54,943 bases of DNA, from NCBI GenBank assembly GCA_903957365.1, contig CAJBPB010000093.1:1-54943 (forward strand), given 5' to 3'. Positions 1-8,642 of the stretch are shown piece by piece. Numbering within the stretch: the stretch's first letter is position 1; the number at the start of each line of letters is the position of its first letter. The notes beneath the pieces were generated by a model. The model was not told the DNA's origin. It ran no database searches and saw only the letters and a program-made list of their open reading frames with translations. The translations under genes were made by a program, and so were the position numbers. This stretch comes from an uncultured Bacteroidota bacterium (GTDB lineage Bacteria > Bacteroidota > Bacteroidia > Bacteroidales > F082).

Positions 1-578
1 CAGCGCTCTCTTCCAAAACAGCGTAAATCTCGGCAAAGTAGTGGTTTTCTGCGAAAACCAGGCATACCGCCGTGCCGGCGGATGCCTTTGCCGGATTTAC
101 AGCTGTTTTGAAATTCACCGCTCCGTCTGCCCGCGGCCTGGCCGGGCCAGCGCTCTGCTTCGTAAGATGTTTTAATGTTATGATTAAATGATTATCCAGA
201 GGCGCCCTTCGGGCTTTGCGATTATTTCTTGGATTTTGACTTTGCATTCTGCATTTTGAATTAAAGAGTTGCCCCAAACCCCCACATTCATCGAGTTTGC
301 AAAACGTCGTCGATATTCGGCAATCTCCTGTCTGTATGTAAATCAATTATATGTTTTCCATTGCTTTGTAAGTATACCCATTTCGGAAAGCCAGTGGCCG
401 GGCTTCTTCGGCTATGTAATTCTTCGACAGGTCATCGCATCGCAATTAGAAAAAGTAATCTTCGGTTTTTAATCCAGACTGAGTTTATAGACGAACATCA
501 AATTATCACTTCATACTTCATTGTTCCCAATAACTTCATTAGGAACAAAAGAAAAAACTTTACCTTTACCTTAAAATT
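1..578. other. Intergenic region with T-shaped repeat, no gene
   Basis: No convincing gene lies before polA. The short reading frames here lack family features and have poor codon use. The first 160 bases are GC-rich and hold the folded repeat described separately. The string cagcgctct occurs at 1-9 and again at 148-156, as if a repeat unit of about 147 bp were starting over, so the window may begin inside a tandem or nested repeat. From about 170 to 578 the sequence becomes AT-rich and I see nothing specific except the polA leader. Confidence 0.6.
11..113. repeat. T-shaped (three-way junction) palindromic repeat
   Basis: An outer stem pairs bases 11-38 with 86-113, interrupted by one mismatch and two single-base bulges. 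Inside it sit two adjacent hairpins. One is at 42-60, with an 8-bp stem and loop TGC. The other is at 61-86, with a 10-bp stem, one bulged A at 66 and loop GTGCC. The base at 86 can join either the outer stem or the second hairpin. The fold is seen directly in the sequence. Its role is unknown; REP-type or MITE-type elements are the obvious comparison. Confidence 0.7.
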
Positions 579-587
579 ATGGTCACC

Positions 588-3383
588 ATGTCCGATACTA
601 CCCCGAAACTATTCCTGCTTGATGCCATGGCTTTGATTTACAGAGCCTTTTTTGCTTTAAACAAAAACCCGCGTATCAATTCGAAAGGACTGAATACCTC
701 AGCGATACTCGGTTTCGCCAATACTCTGGTTGAGGTGATAAAAAACGAAAAACCAACCCATATTGGTGTGGCCTTCGATACCATCGCACCCACACAGCGC
801 CACATCGACTTTGCTGAGTACAAGGCCCATCGCGAAAAGATGCCCGACGACCTCGCCGCATCAATCCCTTATATTATGCAGCTGATCGAAGGATTCAATA
901 TCCCAGTGCTGCTGTGTGATGGTTATGAAGCTGATGATGTGATAGGAACACTGGCTGTACAGGCTGGTAAACAAGGATTCACCACCTTCATGATGACACC
1001 CGACAAGGATTTCGGACAACTGGTTAATGATAATATATTCATTTATAAACCGGCCCGTTTTGGCGAAAGTGCAGAAGTATGGGGCAAAGCGGAAGTCTGT
1101 AACCGTTACGGCATCGCTGAACCAAAACAATTTATTGATATACTCGGGCTCTGGGGCGATGTGTCTGATAATATTCCGGGCGTACCGGGTGTGGGTGAAA
1201 AAACAGCCGCCAAACTCATCGCCGAGTATGGCTCCATCGAAAATCTGCTCTCCGACACTTCACAGCTAAAAGGAAAACTGAAAGAGAATGTCGAACAATT
1301 CGCCGCGCAGGCGATCCTTTCGAAGCAACTTGCAACCATCATCACGGATGTCCCGATAAAGTTTGAACCCAACAAACTCGTCATGGAAGAGCCTGACAAG
1401 GATAAACTTATGTCTCTCTTCGAAGAACTTGAATTCAGAAACTTCGCTAAACGCGTTTTTTCTGGTTCTGGCCAGTCAGCCCAATTACCAACTCCTCAGA
1501 CAGGATTCACTGGTGATCTTTTTGGAAATACAGAAAATGAGCCTGAGCAGACTGGTTTTACATCCTCAAAAAAAACCATCAGCGATGTCCCGCACACCTA
1601 TCATCTGGTCGATAATGAAAAGGCCGTCGATGAACTCATTGGCATCTTATCAGCCCAGAAAAGCTTCTGTTTCGATACCGAAACAACCGGACTGGATGCC
1701 AATATTTCGGAGCTTGTAGGTATGTCGTTTTCAATCAGAGCGTACGAAGGATGGTTTGTCCCGTTGCCAGCCAATTACCATGAATGTATGCAGATCGTCA
1801 GCAGGTTCAAACCGGTATTTGCTGATGAATCGATTCAGAAAATCGGACAGAACATTAAATTTGATATGGCAATCCTGCGCTGGTACGATATTGAGGTGAA
1901 AGGCCCATTGTTCGATACCATGCTGGCCCATTATCTGATTGAACCCGAGCAGCGACACAATATGGATTTCCTGTCTGAGTCCTATCTGGGTTACAAACCT
2001 GTACCTATTGAAGACCTGATCGGTAAAAAAGGCAAAAACCAGGGAACGATGCGCGATGTCCCGGTGGAGATTCTCAAGGAATATGCTACCGAAGACGCTG
2101 ATATCACGCTGCAGCTGAAGCATGTATTTGAACCTTTGTTGTTGAAGCAGCAGGCGCTGAAGCTATTCGATGAGACAGAGATGCCGCTTGTGCCTGTGCT
2201 GACATCCATGGAGGCTGAAGGAGTGCGGGTTGATATTCCGGTGCTCACACAGATTGGTGATGATATGGGCAGGGAAATTGCCCAGCTTGAGATTGATATT
2301 TTTAACCATGCCGGAACACGATTCAATATCGCCTCACCCAAGCAGATGGGTGATGTTTTGTTTGAGAAACTTGGTCTTGAGACATCCATGAAGAAAACCA
2401 AGACCGGACAATATCCCACCGGTGAAGAGGTACTCAGCCGGCTGGTGCATGCCCATCCCATTGTGCCGCTTATCCTCGATTACCGTTCCCTGACAAAACT
2501 CAAATCGACCTACGTAGATACACTTCCACTGCTGGTGAATCCACGTGATGGAAGGGTGCATACTTCCTATAATCAGGCTGTTGCTGCCACAGGCCGGCTT
2601 AGTTCCAACAATCCTAACCTCCAGAATATTCCGATCCGTACTGACCGCGGGCGTGAGATACGCAAGGCTTTTGTTCCCAGAAATGCGGATTATACTTTGC
2701 TTGCGGCTGACTATTCGCAGATTGAGTTGCGCATCATCGCTTCATTGAGTGGTGATGAAGGAATGACAGAAGCATTTAACCTGGGACTTGATATCCACAC
2801 CGCGACCGCTTCCCGGGTTTATGGCATCCGTCTGGAGGATGTGAGCCGTGATATGCGCCGCAACGCCAAGATGGTGAACTTCGGCATCATCTATGGAATC
2901 TCTGCCTTTGGTCTCTCCGAACGGCTTGGTATCCCACGAAAGGAAGCCGGTGAAATTATTGGTAATTATTTCAGGGAGTACCCGAAGGTGAAAGAATATA
3001 TGAATGCGCAGATAGAGTTTGCGCGCAAAAATGGTTTCGTTGAGACCATGCTCGGACGTCGAAGATGGCTGCGTGATATCAACGCATCGAACAGCGTGGT
3101 ACGTGGCTTTGCCGAACGGAATGCCATCAACGCGCCCATTCAGGGCTCATCAGCAGACATGATCAAGATTGCCATGATCCATATTTTCAATGATTTGAAA
3201 ACTGCCGGTATGCAGTCGAAGATGATTCTTCAGGTGCATGACGAATTGGTTTTTGATGCGAAACTGGATGAATTGGACGCTTTGAAACAAATTGTTGCAC
3301 ACAGGATGACATCAGCCTTACCACTGAAAGTACCGGTGCTGGTGGAAATGAATACCGGGGTCAACTGGCTTGAAGCACACTGA
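588..3383 (+). CDS. polA: DNA polymerase I
   Basis: DNA polymerase I fills gaps during excision repair and removes RNA primers from Okazaki fragments. The full three-domain form is present. An N-terminal 5'-3' exonuclease (about residues 1-290) opens with LLDAMALIYRAFFAL. The 3'-5' proofreading domain (about 340-520) keeps its acidic residues in FDTETTGLD, IGQNIKFDM and YATEDADIT, so proofreading should be active. The polymerase domain carries motif A DYSQIELRI, motif B around KMVNFGIIYG and motif C QVHDELVFD. The reading frame can begin at 579 (MVTM) or 588. I chose 588 because homologues start close to the LLDAMALIYR block. About 930 residues is the normal length. No partner gene is evident. 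Confidence 0.97.
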   Translation: MSDTTPKLFLLDAMALIYRAFFALNKNPRINSKGLNTSAILGFANTLVEVIKNEKPTHIGVAFDTIAPTQRHIDFAEYKAHREKMPDDLAASIPYIMQLIEGFNIPVLLCDGYEADDVIGTLAVQAGKQGFTTFMMTPDKDFGQLVNDNIFIYKPARFGESAEVWGKAEVCNRYGIAEPKQFIDILGLWGDVSDNIPGVPGVGEKTAAKLIAEYGSIENLLSDTSQLKGKLKENVEQFAAQAILSKQLATIITDVPIKFEPNKLVMEEPDKDKLMSLFEELEFRNFAKRVFSGSGQSAQLPTPQTGFTGDLFGNTENEPEQTGFTSSKKTISDVPHTYHLVDNEKAVDELIGILSAQKSFCFDTETTGLDANISELVGMSFSIRAYEGWFVPLPANYHECMQIVSRFKPVFADESIQKIGQNIKFDMAILRWYDIEVKGPLFDTMLAHYLIEPEQRHNMDFLSESYLGYKPVPIEDLIGKKGKNQGTMRDVPVEILKEYATEDADITLQLKHVFEPLLLKQQALKLFDETEMPLVPVLTSMEAEGVRVDIPVLTQIGDDMGREIAQLEIDIFNHAGTRFNIASPKQMGDVLFEKLGLETSMKKTKTGQYPTGEEVLSRLVHAHPIVPLILDYRSLTKLKSTYVDTLPLLVNPRDGRVHTSYNQAVAATGRLSSNNPNLQNIPIRTDRGREIRKAFVPRNADYTLLAADYSQIELRIIASLSGDEGMTEAFNLGLDIHTATASRVYGIRLEDVSRDMRRNAKMVNFGIIYGISAFGLSERLGIPRKEAGEIIGNYFREYPKVKEYMNAQIEFARKNGFVETMLGRRRWLRDINASNSVVRGFAERNAINAPIQGSSADMIKIAMIHIFNDLKTAGMQSKMILQVHDELVFDAKLDELDALKQIVAHRMTSALPLKVPVLVEMNTGVNWLEAH

Positions 3384-3436
3384 GCGGTCATTACGATCTG
3401 AGATTAAAGACTATAAACGATTAGCTATATTGTAGT

Positions 3437-5032
3437 ATGAATAAGACTTTACTTTTCCTCAGTTTATGCCTGATAACGTTCACATTGGGTGCCCAAAACA
3501 ATTATATTGCCTGTGGCGAACAAACAGGTATATGGAGTTATGATACCGTTTTTGTGGGTTGCGATGTCAGTATTCCTGATGGAGCCATGCTGCAGATTGA
3601 AGCCGGGACGAAAGTTGTTTTTCTCGGACACTATGCCATGCATGTGCAGGGAACCCTGAAAGCCATCGGCATTGCAACTGACAGTATAATATTTACTGTT
3701 TCCGATACCACTGGTTTTGGCGATATCAGCAACAATCAGGGTGGATGGAATGGATTGCGTTTCGAAGACACCCCCATCACCAACGACTCTTCACTTTTCG
3801 ATTACTGCCGGCTGAGTTTTGGTAAGGCAGTCGGTGATTCGGTTAACTGCTATGGTGGAGCGATGCGCCTGCTCCGATTTAGTAAGGTAGCCATCACACA
3901 TTGTCGCCTTTCAAACAATTATTCCTTTTACTGGGGAGGAGCCATCTTTGCTTCCAAAGCGCATATCTTGCTGAAAGACTGTCTTATTACTGATAATTAT
4001 GCTGGTAATACCGGTATGGTATATGGTTATGGTGGCAGTCTGTGTTTTGTGAGTTCGAACCCCATTTTGCATCAGCTCCGATTCCACCGCAACGCCTCCA
4101 CAGGCATAGGTGGCGCTGTTTCCTTCGAGTACTCGAATCCCGAAATAATCAATTGCATCTTCATCAATAATTACAGCGGACTGGGCGGTGCGCTTGGTTT
4201 TCTGCGCAGCGAACCCGACCATGCCATTGCCAATCTGCTTATCGCAAACAATGAATCCCGATTCTTTGGCGGTGGCATTGCCTGTGTTGCGGCTTCTCCG
4301 CAGATGACCAATCTTACCATTGTCAACAATACTTCTGCCATGGGTGGTGGTCTGTATTGCAACGAAACATCCGACACAAAGTTATACAACAGCATTCTGT
4401 ATGGGAATCAAACCTATGATACTCTTGGTTCACAGGTATGGATATGGGATGTTTATTCCGAACCGGGATTCTACAACTGCGACATTCAATATGGTTATGA
4501 TACCTTTGGCGGCAGTACTTTCCATGGTGAATATCTGGAGTGTACTGAGGAAGATCCTTTGTTTTCCAATCCTTCAGAAGGGATTTTCAAACTGACACAG
4601 GAAAGTCCCTGCGTCAACAGCGGCACCATCGACACCAGCGGATTGATGTTACCAGCGTTCGATCTGAACTTCAATCCAAGGATTATGTATGAACGGATCG
4701 ATATGGGTGTTTTTGAATATGACGGTCCGGTTGGCTTTACCAAAAAACAGGAAAATGAATTATACATTACTGTTTATCCAAACCCGATCAATGAAGAATC
4801 TGTTGTTTCTATTGGTCTTCCAAAGGCGGGCAACCTGACAATCAGTTTGTTTGACACCAAAGGCCAACGGATATTTCAAAAGGATTTCGGTTATCAATCG
4901 CCATCAGATATTCGACTGACTTTGCTTGATCTTTCATTCACAAACAATTCTCCCCCACAAGGTGTTTACCTTTTGGTTGCTGCTTGCGGGCCATTCCATA
5001 AAGCAATACGGCTGATTGTTAATGAGAAATAA
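3437..5032 (+). CDS. Secreted beta-helix protein with T9SS type A sorting domain
   Basis: A 531-residue predicted cell-surface or secreted protein. Residues 1-19 form a Sec signal peptide ending in LGAQ. The body (about 25-420) has the short, glycine- and asparagine-rich turns of a right-handed parallel beta-helix of the polymorphic outer-membrane-protein/Chlamydia-like or pectate-lyase-like type, with recurring patterns such as NNYSFYWGGAIF, NASTGIGGAVSF and NNYSGLGGALGF. The last 80 residues begin VYPNPINEES and end in a short basic tail, typical of a type A C-terminal domain recognised by the type IX secretion system. Family members are adhesins or polysaccharide-active proteins. I cannot name a ligand and see no catalytic signature. 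It stands alone 53 bp after polA. Confidence 0.85.
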   Translation: MNKTLLFLSLCLITFTLGAQNNYIACGEQTGIWSYDTVFVGCDVSIPDGAMLQIEAGTKVVFLGHYAMHVQGTLKAIGIATDSIIFTVSDTTGFGDISNNQGGWNGLRFEDTPITNDSSLFDYCRLSFGKAVGDSVNCYGGAMRLLRFSKVAITHCRLSNNYSFYWGGAIFASKAHILLKDCLITDNYAGNTGMVYGYGGSLCFVSSNPILHQLRFHRNASTGIGGAVSFEYSNPEIINCIFINNYSGLGGALGFLRSEPDHAIANLLIANNESRFFGGGIACVAASPQMTNLTIVNNTSAMGGGLYCNETSDTKLYNSILYGNQTYDTLGSQVWIWDVYSEPGFYNCDIQYGYDTFGGSTFHGEYLECTEEDPLFSNPSEGIFKLTQESPCVNSGTIDTSGLMLPAFDLNFNPRIMYERIDMGVFEYDGPVGFTKKQENELYITVYPNPINEESVVSIGLPKAGNLTISLFDTKGQRIFQKDFGYQSPSDIRLTLLDLSFTNNSPPQGVYLLVAACGPFHKAIRLIVNEK

Positions 5033-5257
5033 AATCCGTTTTCCCAAAAAATAAGCTGTTTGGATTCAGTAATTGAATATTCAGAAAAGGTTTTTTCTTT
5101 CACTGACATTGCAGAACAACACTTTATTTATCACTTTTTATCACTTTTCCTTAACTGACAGCATCAGCCAATATCCGGTTTCACAAGGACGAATAAATCA
5201 ATTGCAGTTCAAAACTTCATCAGACAATAAACAAGACGATTTTAAGTTAATCCTTTA
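5033..5257. other. Intergenic AT-rich stretch, nothing recognised
   Basis: AT-rich sequence between the beta-helix gene and the long palindrome that precedes porZ. It contains short direct repeats of TTTATCACTTTT near 5130 but no convincing gene, RNA or terminator. The 61-codon frame here has no family features. Confidence 0.5.
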
Positions 5258-5441
5258 GCAAAGTTTTTAGAAACTGTCTGGATTTTATTTATGCGTAGTT
5301 TTTTGAAGAATTGAGTCCTCAGACGAGGCAAAATTGACATTAATAGCAGCGCTATTGACGGAGATTTTAACGAAGTATGAGGGCACAATTCACAAAAAAA
5401 TGCCAAAGGATAAAGTTTAGACAATTTCTTAATATTTTTAC
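5258..5441. repeat. Long imperfect palindrome, MITE-like
   Basis: About 184 bp fold back on themselves around a perfect core AATAGC-AGC-GCTATT at 5342-5356. Reading outward, the left arm matches the reverse complement of the right arm block after block. TTTTTTG with GAATTG (5301-5313) pairs with CAATT/CACAAAAAAA (5387-5400). CCTCA (5317-5321) pairs with TGAGG (5378-5382). AGAAACTGTCT (5269-5279) pairs with AGACAATTTCT (5419-5429). Mismatches and small gaps are spread along the arms. It ends about 20 bp before the porZ start. It encodes nothing credible, although it extends the porZ reading frame upstream. Confidence 0.75.
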
Positions 5442-5460
5442 GGCTTATAAAAACCCATAT

Positions 5461-7797
5461 ATGATCTCTTTCTCCAGAAATTTCAGCATCTTCCTAATAA
5501 GTTTGTTACTATCTCAAACATCTGTCGCACAAGGTGTTGGTATCGGTGAATGGAGAACACATTTACCCTATCAGCAGGTAATCGACCTGGAAGTGATCGG
5601 CGATAAAACCTATGCTGCCACACCTTACGATCTGTTTATTTACAATCACACCGACAACAGCATCAGCTACCTCAACAAGGTAAACGGTCTGAATGATATC
5701 GGAATCAGCGCTATCAGATACAACAGCGGATTAAAAACATTGCTTGTTGGTTATACCAACACCAACATTGATCTGGTTCGTGAAAACGAAATCGTGAATA
5801 TGAGCGATATCTACGACAAGGATCTGATCGGAAACAAGACCATCAATGATGTGATGTTTATCGAAAACTATGCCTATGTGTCCTGTGGTTTTGGAATCGT
5901 TGTGCTCGATATAGAGCGTGAGGAAGTCTTTGATACCTACCTTATTGGCCCGCAGGGGAGCTATATAAATGTATATGATGTCGCTTTTTACAACAACAGA
6001 TTATACGCATCTACCGAATCCGGTGTTTATTATGCTGATATTGACAGTCCTAATCTGGCCGATTATAACGAATGGACCAAAGACCTGACGATGCTTCAGC
6101 CCAATATATCTTACCGTCAGATTGAGGCATTTTCGGGAAAACTTTTCGCCAATTACTCCCGAAACGGTTACAATTCAGATACTCTATATGTATACAACGG
6201 TTCATCCTGGGATTATTTTGACCAGACCAGCACCTCACGTCATATCCGGATGCGCGTTGATTTTGATAAATTTGTTTTACTGAATAACTTCAGTGTCAAT
6301 GTATATGACCAGAATCTCATCTTGTTGTATTCGGCCTATAATCTTGATGGAGCGGGTATTGAGCCCAAAGCCGCTACCCTCGATGCCAATAACAATCTTT
6401 GGATTGGTGACCGTCAGCGCGGACTTTTTAAAACTTATAATACAGGATTTAATTTCGAAGTGATTCTTCCCAACGGTCCGGCCACCACCAATGTTTATGA
6501 ACTCAAGGCAAGAGGTAATTATGTCTGGGTCGCTTCAGGCGGAAGGGCCTCCAACTGGGCTAAACTATATATGGTGGATGGCGTTTTTGCTTATGACGGT
6601 GTTACCTGGAGAACCTTTAACAACCGCAACACCGATGCATTTGATTCAATCTCCGATTTTGTCAGTGTCGCCATCGATCCTGTGAAGCCCAACCAGGCTT
6701 TTGTCGGAAGCTGGCAGGATGGCGTACTCGAATTCACTGATAATGCCTTATCGACCATTTACACGGTGGGTAACAGTTCACTTCAGCCATGGATCGCCGC
6801 ACCTGATCTGGTGAACATCAGCGGATTGGACTACGATAGTTACAACAACCTTTGGGTAGCCAATACCGGTGCATCTGATATTTTGTCGATGAAGACACCC
6901 GAAGGGCAATGGCGGTCATTCAATCTGGGAGCTTCAGCCAGTGGCATCGACATCGCGAATATGATTGTCGACAAATCGAATAACAAATGGATTATCCGCC
7001 GTCAGGAAGGGATGGTTATGGTGTTCAAAGACAACAATACCTTCGATAATACGGCAGACGACAAGAACGAGGTATTGACCTCCTCACCGGGCAGCGGTAA
7101 TATTCCGGGTAATCAGGTACTGTCAATGGCAGTCGATCAGGATGGAGCCGTTTGGGTGGGCACCGATGAAGGCCCTGCGGTTTTTTACGATCCTGACCGT
7201 ATTTTTGAACAAGGCGTAAACTATGATGCGCAGCAGATTCTGATTCCACGAAACGATGGATCAGGACAGGCCGATTATCTGCTGGCTACCGAAAAGATAT
7301 TATCTATTGCAGTCGATGGCTCCAACAAAAAATGGTTTGGTACTGAAAACGGCGTGTTCCTTATCTCGAAAGACGGACTCGAACAAATATACTATTTCAA
7401 TACCGAGAACAGCCCGCTCCTCTCCAACACTGTCAGCAGTATCGCTATCAACGATGATGGAGAGGTATTCTTCGGAACCGGCAAAGGCATCATTTCCTAC
7501 CGGGGTAATGCCACTCCACCCACACCTGTAAACACGGATGTGTATGCTTTTCCGAACCCTGTGCGTGAAAACTACAGTGGTCCCATCGCTATCCGTGGAC
7601 TGGTTGCCGATGCGCTGGTGAAGATCACCGATATAAGTGGCGGTCTCGTTTATGAAACACAGGCAGAAGGGGGTCAGGCCATCTGGGACGGAAGAACCAA
7701 CAACGGGAAAGAGGTAAAACCGGGAATCTATCTGGTTTTTATAAGCAACAATCTGGGTGAAGAAGCACTTGTCACCAAAATAATGATGATGCGTTAA
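5461..7797 (+). CDS. porZ: PorZ-like T9SS surface (attachment complex) protein
   Basis: PorZ is a surface component of the type IX secretion system; in Porphyromonas gingivalis it belongs to the PorU-PorV-PorQ-PorZ attachment complex and binds anionic LPS. This 778-residue protein has a signal peptide (MISFSRNFSIFLISLLL to about residue 24). Next comes a sequence typical of the family, GEWRTHLPYQQVIDLEVIGD, then two beta-propeller regions built from repeats of the two-component-regulator type (for example DNNNLWIGD, DQDGAVWVGTDEG, GSNKKWFGTENG). A C-terminal sorting-like domain begins AFPNPVREN and ends TKIMMMR. The frame is open from 5377, but the upstream part is palindromic repeat and the signal peptide fixes the start at 5461. 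The gene stops 2 bp before recO, a linkage also seen elsewhere in the phylum. Confidence 0.85.
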   Translation: MISFSRNFSIFLISLLLSQTSVAQGVGIGEWRTHLPYQQVIDLEVIGDKTYAATPYDLFIYNHTDNSISYLNKVNGLNDIGISAIRYNSGLKTLLVGYTNTNIDLVRENEIVNMSDIYDKDLIGNKTINDVMFIENYAYVSCGFGIVVLDIEREEVFDTYLIGPQGSYINVYDVAFYNNRLYASTESGVYYADIDSPNLADYNEWTKDLTMLQPNISYRQIEAFSGKLFANYSRNGYNSDTLYVYNGSSWDYFDQTSTSRHIRMRVDFDKFVLLNNFSVNVYDQNLILLYSAYNLDGAGIEPKAATLDANNNLWIGDRQRGLFKTYNTGFNFEVILPNGPATTNVYELKARGNYVWVASGGRASNWAKLYMVDGVFAYDGVTWRTFNNRNTDAFDSISDFVSVAIDPVKPNQAFVGSWQDGVLEFTDNALSTIYTVGNSSLQPWIAAPDLVNISGLDYDSYNNLWVANTGASDILSMKTPEGQWRSFNLGASASGIDIANMIVDKSNNKWIIRRQEGMVMVFKDNNTFDNTADDKNEVLTSSPGSGNIPGNQVLSMAVDQDGAVWVGTDEGPAVFYDPDRIFEQGVNYDAQQILIPRNDGSGQADYLLATEKILSIAVDGSNKKWFGTENGVFLISKDGLEQIYYFNTENSPLLSNTVSSIAINDDGEVFFGTGKGIISYRGNATPPTPVNTDVYAFPNPVRENYSGPIAIRGLVADALVKITDISGGLVYETQAEGGQAIWDGRTNNGKEVKPGIYLVFISNNLGEEALVTKIMMMR

Positions 7798-7799
7798 CG

Positions 7800-8525
7800 A
7801 TGAACGAACGATTGCGTGGAATCGTCCTACAACAGCATAAATACAGCGAAACAAGCCTGATAGTCAAGGTATATACCGAGATGCACGGCTTACAATCCTA
7901 TCTTATCAAAGGAGCTTACGGCCGTCACTCCCGGTTACGACCTGCTTTTTTTCAGCCCATGACCTTCATTGATTTCATTGCGGACATCAAAAGCAAACGC
8001 GATCTGCAGTATATGAGTGAAATCGCGATCGAAACTGTATTTTACAGCATCCCGTTCGATATGCAGAAAAACTCCATTATTCTATTTATCAGTGAGTTAT
8101 TATCAAAAACGATACTCGAGCATGAAGCCAATCCACCCCTTTTTGGTTTCCTGCACCGAAGCATTCAATGGCTCGATCTGTGCAGGGAAAACTTCACCAA
8201 TTTTCACCTATATTTTTGTTTCGAACTGACGAGATACCTTGGATTCTACCCAAAACTCGACCGTCACGAAAGCCAGAGCAACTTCGATCTTATGGAAGGC
8301 GTTTTTAAATCCGGAGCTCCTTCGCATGGGTATTACATTGAACCTCCATTGAGTTTAAAGATCAGGCAACTTTGTCTCTGTAAGCTTGAAAACCTAAATG
8401 AAATTGAACTTACCAACGCTGTTCGTCGGGAAATACTGCAAGAAATCATCACTTATTACCGTCTGCATCTGCCAGGTTTCAATGGTTTAAAATCACACGA
8501 GGTTTTGAAGTCGGTTTTTGATTGA
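7800..8525 (+). CDS. recO: DNA repair protein RecO
   Basis: RecO acts with RecR (and RecF) to load RecA onto SSB-coated single-stranded DNA in gap repair. The N-terminal OB fold (about residues 1-80) is recognisable in RGIVLQQHKYSETSLIVKVYTEMHG and the basic GAYGRHSRLRPAFFQP segment. A helical C-terminal domain follows. The cysteine zinc-ribbon seen in some RecO proteins is missing; the region has only scattered cysteines. At 241 residues it has the usual length. The start codon lies two bases after the porZ stop, so the pair is probably cotranscribed and translationally linked. The stop codon runs straight into a heptad repeat. Confidence 0.93.
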   Translation: MNERLRGIVLQQHKYSETSLIVKVYTEMHGLQSYLIKGAYGRHSRLRPAFFQPMTFIDFIADIKSKRDLQYMSEIAIETVFYSIPFDMQKNSIILFISELLSKTILEHEANPPLFGFLHRSIQWLDLCRENFTNFHLYFCFELTRYLGFYPKLDRHESQSNFDLMEGVFKSGAPSHGYYIEPPLSLKIRQLCLCKLENLNEIELTNAVRREILQEIITYYRLHLPGFNGLKSHEVLKSVFD

Positions 8526-8586
8526 AGATGGAAGTTGGAAGATGGAAGTTGGAAGTCGGGAGATGGAAGTTGGAAGTCGGAAGTTC
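8524..8586. repeat. Nine-copy 7-bp tandem repeat (GAAGNNG)
   Basis: Nine successive heptads of the form GAAGTTG, GAAGATG or GAAGTCG, with one GGAGATG, begin inside the recO stop codon. The array is purine-rich on the + strand and ends just before the terminator of the convergent gene. Arrays of this kind are common slippage-prone filler in Bacteroidota genomes. Confidence 0.9.
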
Positions 8587-8595
8587 TTTTAAGAG

Positions 8596-8639
8596 AAAAA
8601 AATCAGGCACTGATGATTGCTTACATCCTAAGTGCCTGA
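8596..8639 (-). terminator. Rho-independent terminator of the LruC operon
   Basis: A perfect 9-bp stem (8603-8611 with 8631-8639, TCAGGCACT/AGTGCCTGA) is followed on the minus strand by seven Ts (8602-8596). It starts 4 bp beyond the stop of the minus-strand LruC gene. Read on the + strand the T run is absent, so it serves the minus strand. Confidence 0.85.
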
Positions 8640-8642
8640 CTT

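Noticed and set aside
269-636. Two overlapping frames before polA
   Set aside because: They overlap each other and polA, have no start context, and resemble no protein.
5377-5460. N-terminal extension of the porZ reading frame
   Set aside because: These codons are the right arm of the palindrome; the signal peptide begins at 5461.
8524-8586. Heptad array as a CRISPR or regulatory array
   Set aside because: The units are contiguous 7-mers without spacers, and the array starts within a stop codon; it is simple slippage DNA.
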